Source of the DNA: Siderastrea radians
Lineage: Eukaryota > Cnidaria > Anthozoa > Scleractinia > Rhizangiidae
Reading direction: 5' to 3'
Assembly (NCBI GenBank): GCA_964017195.1
Contig: OZ024897.1
Coordinates: forward strand, 10,263,451 to 10,327,450
DNA length: 64,000 bases
The position numbers and the translations under genes were made by a program. Below, piece after piece: positions 58,428 through 64,000 of the stretch (position 1 is its first letter; every line of letters begins with the position of its first letter). The notes under the pieces are model-generated. The model saw only the letters and a list, made by a program, of their open reading frames with translations. It was not told the DNA's origin and did no database searches.

Positions 58428-58616
58428 ATGGTGAGCAAAACAACTTGTACAAGAAAAAGTTGGTACTGTTTTGTCACTGTTTTGTGTGTAATCTTATTAT
58501 TTTCTGACAGTCAGCTCTTCAACAACTGTGCACGTCTCTGCCACCAGTGGAATAGATTATGTATGAACTTTATTTCAGTGCTTAAGAATTTCGAGGCTAA
58601 TTTTGATTTCCAGTAG
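58428..58616 (+). CDS. Doubtful 62-residue secreted-like ORF
   Basis: The frame starts MVSKTTCTRKSWYCFVTVLC then VILLFSDSQ, a plausible signal peptide, and leaves a short tail with three cysteines (NNCARLCHQWNRLCMN). There is no promoter, splice or homology support, and a 62-codon ORF is within chance expectation. Reported because the layout fits a small secreted peptide. Confidence 0.2.
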   Translation: MVSKTTCTRKSWYCFVTVLCVILLFSDSQLFNNCARLCHQWNRLCMNFISVLKNFEANFDFQ

Positions 58617-59690
58617 CTTATGGATATGTTCACACTTGGTGTCTGTGTACTGGTACGGACTGGTGCTGTGTTACTGGGTATCCAAAAATATGTAATATTG
58701 TGTACGCATTTTGAAAACGGAGCTCTCTTTTGCTCCATCAGAGGCAATTTAAAAATGTGAGCATAGGCAGGAGTTATTGGTATATAAGCAGACTGACAGA
58801 AGGTGTTTGCTAAGTTGTAACCTTGGAATTAAAGAAAGACATAACACATGGAATTGGTGATCACTTTAGAGCCCAAGCACAGATCTTCATCTCACAGTGT
58901 AGTAAGGCACCCAAATTCATGCATGAGTACTTGAAAAAAAGGTGTGTTCACATATAAAAGTGCCCAGTGAAAAAAGTAATCAGTGCAAAAAGCAATAGGT
59001 ATCCTGTGTGCATGTCTCGTTTGGTTGTCTTCTACTACTCTGGTCTTTGATTTAGGAATTTTAAGGTTTTCTTCTTCTTTTTTTGCCATAGTGCTGCTAC
59101 TGAGATGCACTGTGTGCACCAGTCTTTTCTCACAGAGAAGATGAAATAAATATTTACTTGATATTCTTGGAAGCCTTGTAACCCAAACTACAAAGTGAAA
59201 CATTTGGAATAAAGTTGTTTGTATTGCAAGTAAATTTTAGCACTGTGCTTTAGCACAGTAAATGAACTACACCCTCTAACTGACAAACAAGACAACAGTA
59301 AAGTAACTTACTGACTCCTGTTGGCAATATAACAAACACCAAAGTTTAGAAAAACAGCTGCATTCAGGGGCCAATTCAATAAAACTTTTACAACTATTAT
59401 TTACAAGTGTATTGTTTTTCAAACTGAAAAAACAATAGCTGCACTTGTAAAAGTTTTATTGAATTTACCCCTGGTCATTATCAGGTTCTGGTTGGAGCTT
59501 TGGCCATACTGCTTTATCTTTAAAATGTTCATATACAGGTCTGGGGTAACTATCTAGCTTTCAGATATGTCCAGAAACACAGGTCAGTGAGATATTTTAG
59601 AAGCAATTATCATGATAGTCATCACAAAGTGTCCTCAGGGATTAAAAGGAAATTTGAAGTGATCTGAAAGTGAAGTAACAATTGAAGCTG

Positions 59691-62600
59691 TCACATATGA
59701 AGGGCTTTCTCAACAATCCTTCCCTGTATTTCTGGAACCGTCAGCATTCCCAGCTTGTGTGTGTCTTTTGTGGTATTACTGGAGTGTGGTAAAAAAAAAT
59801 TCGTGGCAAAGCTGTAAGCTCCTGGCTTTGCTATAAATTTCTTCTCATCAAACTTCAGCAAGAGCGCTGGCTTTGCGGGCAAGGTATTCCTAGAGGTAAA
59901 AATTATCCCTGAGCTCTGATAGTACACTCTGTCAAATATGTGATGTTTTAATTACCAGATCAGATAATATTGTTAAAATTATTTACTATCCAGCCTACAC
60001 ATGTCCATGTGAAGGAGCAATCCACTCAAATGTTCCATACTTTTCAACTGACTTGGTACAGACAAGACAGAGAAATACATGTTATTTTTTAAAATAACTA
60101 AGATACAACTTGCACTCTGAGTGGCTGAGATGTGTGTTTGAATGCAAGTGTGTGAACACAGTTGAATAAAGCAAGGAGAAACTTTACCTGTGTTTGGATG
60201 GCCTGATATACAGCAACCACTCAAGTGGGGGGGGGGGGGGAATTCTCAAAAGTCTTTTCACAACCCAGGCTGAGCACTCCCTGCAAACCCTCAAGGGTTT
60301 GCATAACTCTTGAATTCTCCCAACCATTCTCGTGTTTATATCAGGCTATGCAAACATAGAAAATGTTTTTCTATTATTTGCTTGGATGCAATCTTTTACA
60401 GTGAAACCTTTGGACCAAATTATTTTCACATATTTTCAGTAAAAGGAAACACCTCTCTTAAGCAGACATGAAGGTCGATGAACAACATCGGTATCATTTT
60501 TTTTTTATAATCAGTGACTGTAGGAATGTAGGTTTATAGTAACTTGTTAAAATAGGAAGCCTGTGTGTTTGAATGCAAGTGTGTGAACACAGTTGAATAA
60601 AGCAAGGAGAAACTTTACCTGTGTTTGGATGGCCTGATATACAGCAACCACTCAAGTGGGGGGGGGGGGGGAATTCTCAAAAGTCTTTTCACAACCCAGG
60701 CTGAGCACTCCCTGCAAACCCTCAAGGGTTTGCATAACTCTTGAATTCTCCCAACCATTCTCGTGTTTATATCAGGCTATGCAAACATAGAAAATGTTTT
60801 TCTATTATTTGCTTGGATGCAATCTTTTACAGTGAAACCTTTGGACCAAATTATTTTCACATATTTTCAGTAAAAGGAAACACCTCTCTTAAGCAGACAT
60901 GAAGGTCGATGAACAACATCGGTATCATTTTTTTTTTATAATCAGTGACTGTAGGAATGTAGGTTTATAGTAACTTGTTAAAATAGGAAGCCTGTGTGTT
61001 TGAATGCAAGTGTGTGAACACAGTTGAATAAAGCAAGGAGAAACTTTACCTGTGTTTGGATGGCCTGATATACAGCAACCACTCAAGTGGGGGGGGGGGG
61101 GGAATTCTCAAAAGTCTTTTCACAACCCAGGCTGAGCACTCCCTGCAAACCCTCAAGGGTTTGCATAACTCTTGAATTCTCCCAACCATTCTCGTGTTTA
61201 TATCAGGCTATGCAAACATAGAAAATGTTTTTCTATTATTTGCTTGGATGCAATCTTTTACAGTGAAACCTTTGGACCAAATTATTTTCACATATTTTCA
61301 GTAAAAGGAAACACCTCTCTTAAGCAGACATGAAGGTCGATGAACAACATCGGTATCATTTTTTTTTTATAATCAGTGACTGTAGGAATGTAGGTTTATA
61401 GTAACTTGTTAAAATAGGAAGCCTGTGTGTTTGAATGCAAGTGTGTGAACACAGTTGAATAAAGCAAGGAGAAACTTTACCTGTGTTTGGATGGCCTGAT
61501 ATACAGCAACCACTCAAGTGGGGGGGGGGGGGGGGAATTCTCAAAAGTCTTTTCACAACCCAGGCTGAGCACTCCCTGCAAACCCTCAAGGGTTTGCATA
61601 ACTCTTGAATTCTCCCAACCATTCTCGTGTTTATATCAGGCTATGCAAACATAGAAAATGTTTTTCTATTATTTGCTTGGATGCAATCTTTTACAGTGAA
61701 ACCTTTGGACCAAATTATTTTCACATATTTTCAGTAAAAGGAAACACCTCTCTTAAGCAGACATGAAGGTCGATGAACAACATCGGTATCATTTTTTTTT
61801 TATAATCAGTGACTGTAGGAATGTAGGTTTATAGTAACTTGTTAAAATAGGAAGCCTGTGTGTTTGAATGCAAGTGTGTGAACACAGTTGAATAAAGCAA
61901 GGAGAAACTTTACCTGTGTTTGGATGGCCTGATATACAGCAACCACTCAAGTGGGGGGGGGGGGGGGGGGAATTCTCAAAAGTCTTTTCACAACCCAGGC
62001 TGAGCACTCCCTGCAAACCCTCAAGGGTTTGCATAACTCTTGAATTCTCCCAACCATTCTCGTGTTTATATCAGGCTATGCAAACATAGAAAATGTTTTT
62101 CTATTATTTGCTTGGATGCAATCTTTTACAGTGAAACCTTTGGACCAAATTATTTTCACATATTTTCAGTAAAAGGAAACACCTCTCTTAAGCAGACATG
62201 AAGGTCGATGAACAACATCGGTATCATTTTTTTTTTATAATCAGTGACTGTAGGAATGTAGGTTTATAGTAACTTGTTAAAATAGGAAGCAGAGGAGTAC
62301 ATATATATACATGGAAGTATGGCTCTGCCTTGGGATCAGCATCACTACTAGTCTCATAGCAAGGTTGAGAAAACTAATGTGCAGTGTTTGATATAAGAGA
62401 AAATAAAACATGGTTGATGAAGTACAAACCTTTTGTAAAACCAAGGACAAGAGCATAAAATTAATGATGTTATTAAGACAACAAAGTTTTTATTTTTGTG
62501 TGGCCGTGAGCTCACATCAGCAAACTCACATCAGGAAAGACTTGAATTTCCAGGACGACAACCACAAGTAATATTTTGTCTAATACATTTTCAGTAAGTT

Positions 62601-63034
62601 GTTAGGCTATTTCCTTGTGTTGCTTTCTTTGTCTGAAGGAAGATCTGATTTCCATGTTTGTGAAAAATCGTAATCACACGCGTACGTCAGCCGGCTTTCT
62701 CACCTTGCTCGTTGTCCGCGCTCTCTAATCTTTCCCGGTAGCGTAAGTCCGTGAACGATACCAGCAAACTAAGTGTTGTGGATCTCTTTTACCGCTGATC
62801 TAGTCAAAGTGCCAAACAAATACGAAAAACTTTCCGAGAAACGAACTGGTTTCAGTTCTTATTTACATAGTAGTCTGCACGTTTGCACATTCGATCGACT
62901 CCGAATCGTGAAAAAACGTATTCACCTGGTCCATGTAACCAAAAAATTAACCAGTCAAAACAATCTACATTCGTGTCCTCAGTTATTCTTTTCAAAACGG
63001 GAAACAGAGTCTTAATTCTCATTTTTACCGCCAT
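59691..63034 (-). CDS. Unrecognised multi-exon gene spanning the 431-bp array
   Basis: Exons with consistent phases: 63034-62926 (MAVKMRIKTLFPVLKRITED ... WLHGP), 62579-62530 (DKILLVVVVLEIQVFPD), 62373-62301 (FSQPCYETSSDADPKAEPYF then HVYI), 62247-62183 (TDYKKKMIPMLFIDLHVCLRE class), a 32-nt exon VAVYQAIQTQ (60219-60188 or a sister copy), 60047-60001 (LKSMEHLSGLLLHMD) and 59889-59691 (NTLPAKPALLLKFDEKKF ... QGRIVEKALHM, stop). One further exon of length 1 mod 3 is needed before the 32-nt exon; 60328-60265 (NGWENSRVMQTLEGLQGVLS) or a sister copy fits, but its splice sites are weak. The ATG lies in ACAATGGCGG, a YY1-like start context. No signal peptide. I do not recognise the family. The middle exons exist five times because of the array. 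Confidence 0.5.
60130..62290. repeat. Five near-identical 431-bp tandem units
   Basis: Unit boundaries at CTGTGTGTTTGAATGC (60561, 60992, 61423, 61856), preceded by one unit from about 60130 and ending at 62290. Units appear essentially identical apart from a G-run of 14, 14, 14, 16 and 18 bases. Each unit holds, on the minus strand, exon-like sequence at positions equivalent to 60517-60453, 60328-60265 and 60219-60188. A very recent expansion, or possibly an assembly effect. Confidence 0.95.
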
Positions 63035-63119
63035 TGTAAGGTCTCTCGTGAGATGTTTACTCCATCGTGTCTAGAGTGAAATGGACATCAGTTATATTTT
63101 TACCCATGACCCTTTGTGG

Positions 63120-63690
63120 GCCGTGACGCACACCGCCTGAATCAGGGATTAGTGATCTGAAGAATCCACACTCCGAGTGGATACATCAGATCAAATCTAA
63201 ATCCGGATTTTTAGGATTCATGATCCGTGCGTTTCTTTGGGGGACGGATCCGAAAATAGTACATCCGTCAAGCGGTCTTTCATGGAAATTTACTGGTCTC
63301 GCCATATTTTCTCTCGATCTTGCGTGACAAAACAATCTATCGTGAAAAAGAAAATTCACGGGTGATTATTCCGTTCCGTATATTTGAAAAGTTTTCTCCA
63401 AAAGTACATACAGAAGCATTGACACGTCAGGATAACTTCATTTGTGTACCATTTCTGTAATTCAGGTCCTTGTTTATAAATTATTTGTATTCCATTCTAG
63501 TTGAATTCTAGGGCAGTACGAGAGAAATATCCTTCTGATATATATAAATGTATATATTGCGTGCCTCCAGCCTGTCTTGTCATGACAAAATAATCCTTTT
63601 TCGGATTTTGCGTTTCTTTGGTGACAAAGAATCCATATGATCTGGGATCACAAATCCGTTTTCGGATTCTCCCAAAGAAACGCACCCTTA
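63120..63690. repeat. GTGCGTTTCTTTGGG repeat, copy 2
   Basis: Starts GTGACGCACACCGCCTGAAT, then contains ATCCGTGCGTTTCTTTGGGG and CGGATTTTGCGTTTCTTTGG, and ends CCAAAGAAACGCACCCTTA. The termini are inverted with respect to copy 1 at 57530. Probably a MITE family with internal direct repeats. Confidence 0.7.
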
Positions 63691-63839
63691 AAGTCCTCCG
63701 TTGTTTCAACTATTTTTGGCAATGCATAATCAATTACCAGAGGTTATTCTAAGGAGACCTCTAATCTGCAAACTGCTCTTCAAACGTGTGGAACAGACCT
63801 TGGAGATAAAAGTGACGATGACTAAAATGATGTCTTCAT

Positions 63840-64000
63840 TAAGGACGGTGCGTCCTTACGTTCTGCGCATCTCAGGATATTCGGGTTTCTTAAAGAAATT
63901 GCCTACTAATACAACGGTATTTTTGCGCAGTTTTTGACTAAGTGGAAAAAGCAGATCTTAGCAAAGGCTATCAGAATCCAAAAAGAAAATTGGGGGTAAC
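63840..64000. mobile_element. MITE with TAAGGACGGTGCGTCC end, cut by the window edge
   Basis: Matches the first 160 bp of the element at 25050-25451, including AGCAAAGGCTATCAGAATCC and AAAAAGAAAATTGGGGGTAAC. The right half lies outside the window. Confidence 0.8.

Noticed and set aside
1..64000. CRISPR arrays, operons, bacterial promoters or terminators
   Set aside because: The repeats are eukaryotic minisatellites and MITEs without unique spacers of uniform length, and the genes are spliced.

Overview
The window is animal genomic DNA, most likely from an anthozoan cnidarian and probably a stony coral. This rests on inference from intron-rich metazoan genes with GT-AG splice sites, an AT-rich background, and dense MITE, SINE and minisatellite content of the kind I associate with coral genomes. 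There are no bacterial features. Most coding exons are short, so the genes had to be rebuilt by joining exons whose splice sites and reading phases agree.

Layout. 1-2.7 kb: a 36-bp minisatellite interrupted by a LINE 3' end. 2.7-5.0 kb: a MITE and unassigned sequence. 5.0-22.5 kb, minus strand: a ROGDI orthologue of about 12-13 exons. Its largest intron holds a 4.6-kb TTAA-flanked Kolobok-like transposon with decayed P2X7-C-like and THAP segments, and that element in turn holds a hAT-type MITE with a perfect 8-bp target duplication. 22.6-42.1 kb, plus strand: a complete 14-exon B3GLCT (O-fucose beta-1,3-glucosyltransferase). It starts 123 bp from ROGDI, head to head, so the two probably share a promoter. 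Two intronless genes lie antisense inside B3GLCT introns: a divergent histone H2B (30.4-30.8 kb) and an unrecognised 220-residue basic protein (35.3-36.0 kb). 45.4-46.1 kb, minus strand: an intronless SOUL/heme-binding protein. 46.9-51.3 kb: MITEs and tandem repeats. 51.4-53.0 kb, plus strand: a three-exon gene for an unrecognised 119-residue secreted protein with basic processing-like sites. 53.3-58.6 kb: a recurrent roughly 110-bp repeat family, MITEs and small doubtful ORFs. 59.7-63.0 kb, minus strand: an unrecognised multi-exon gene interrupted by five nearly identical 431-bp tandem units, each carrying exon-like pieces.

Functions. The genes are not an operon and share no obvious pathway. 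ROGDI is an accessory factor linked to V-ATPase assembly (RAVE/rabconnectin). B3GLCT modifies thrombospondin type 1 repeats in the ER. H2B is chromatin. The SOUL protein binds tetrapyrrole. The strongest points of interest are the candidate secreted peptide precursor, the exon-bearing 431-bp array whose phases forbid inclusion of more than one unit, the GC-AG intron of B3GLCT whose donor is triplicated in tandem, a possible 10-nt microexon in ROGDI, and the two antisense nested genes.
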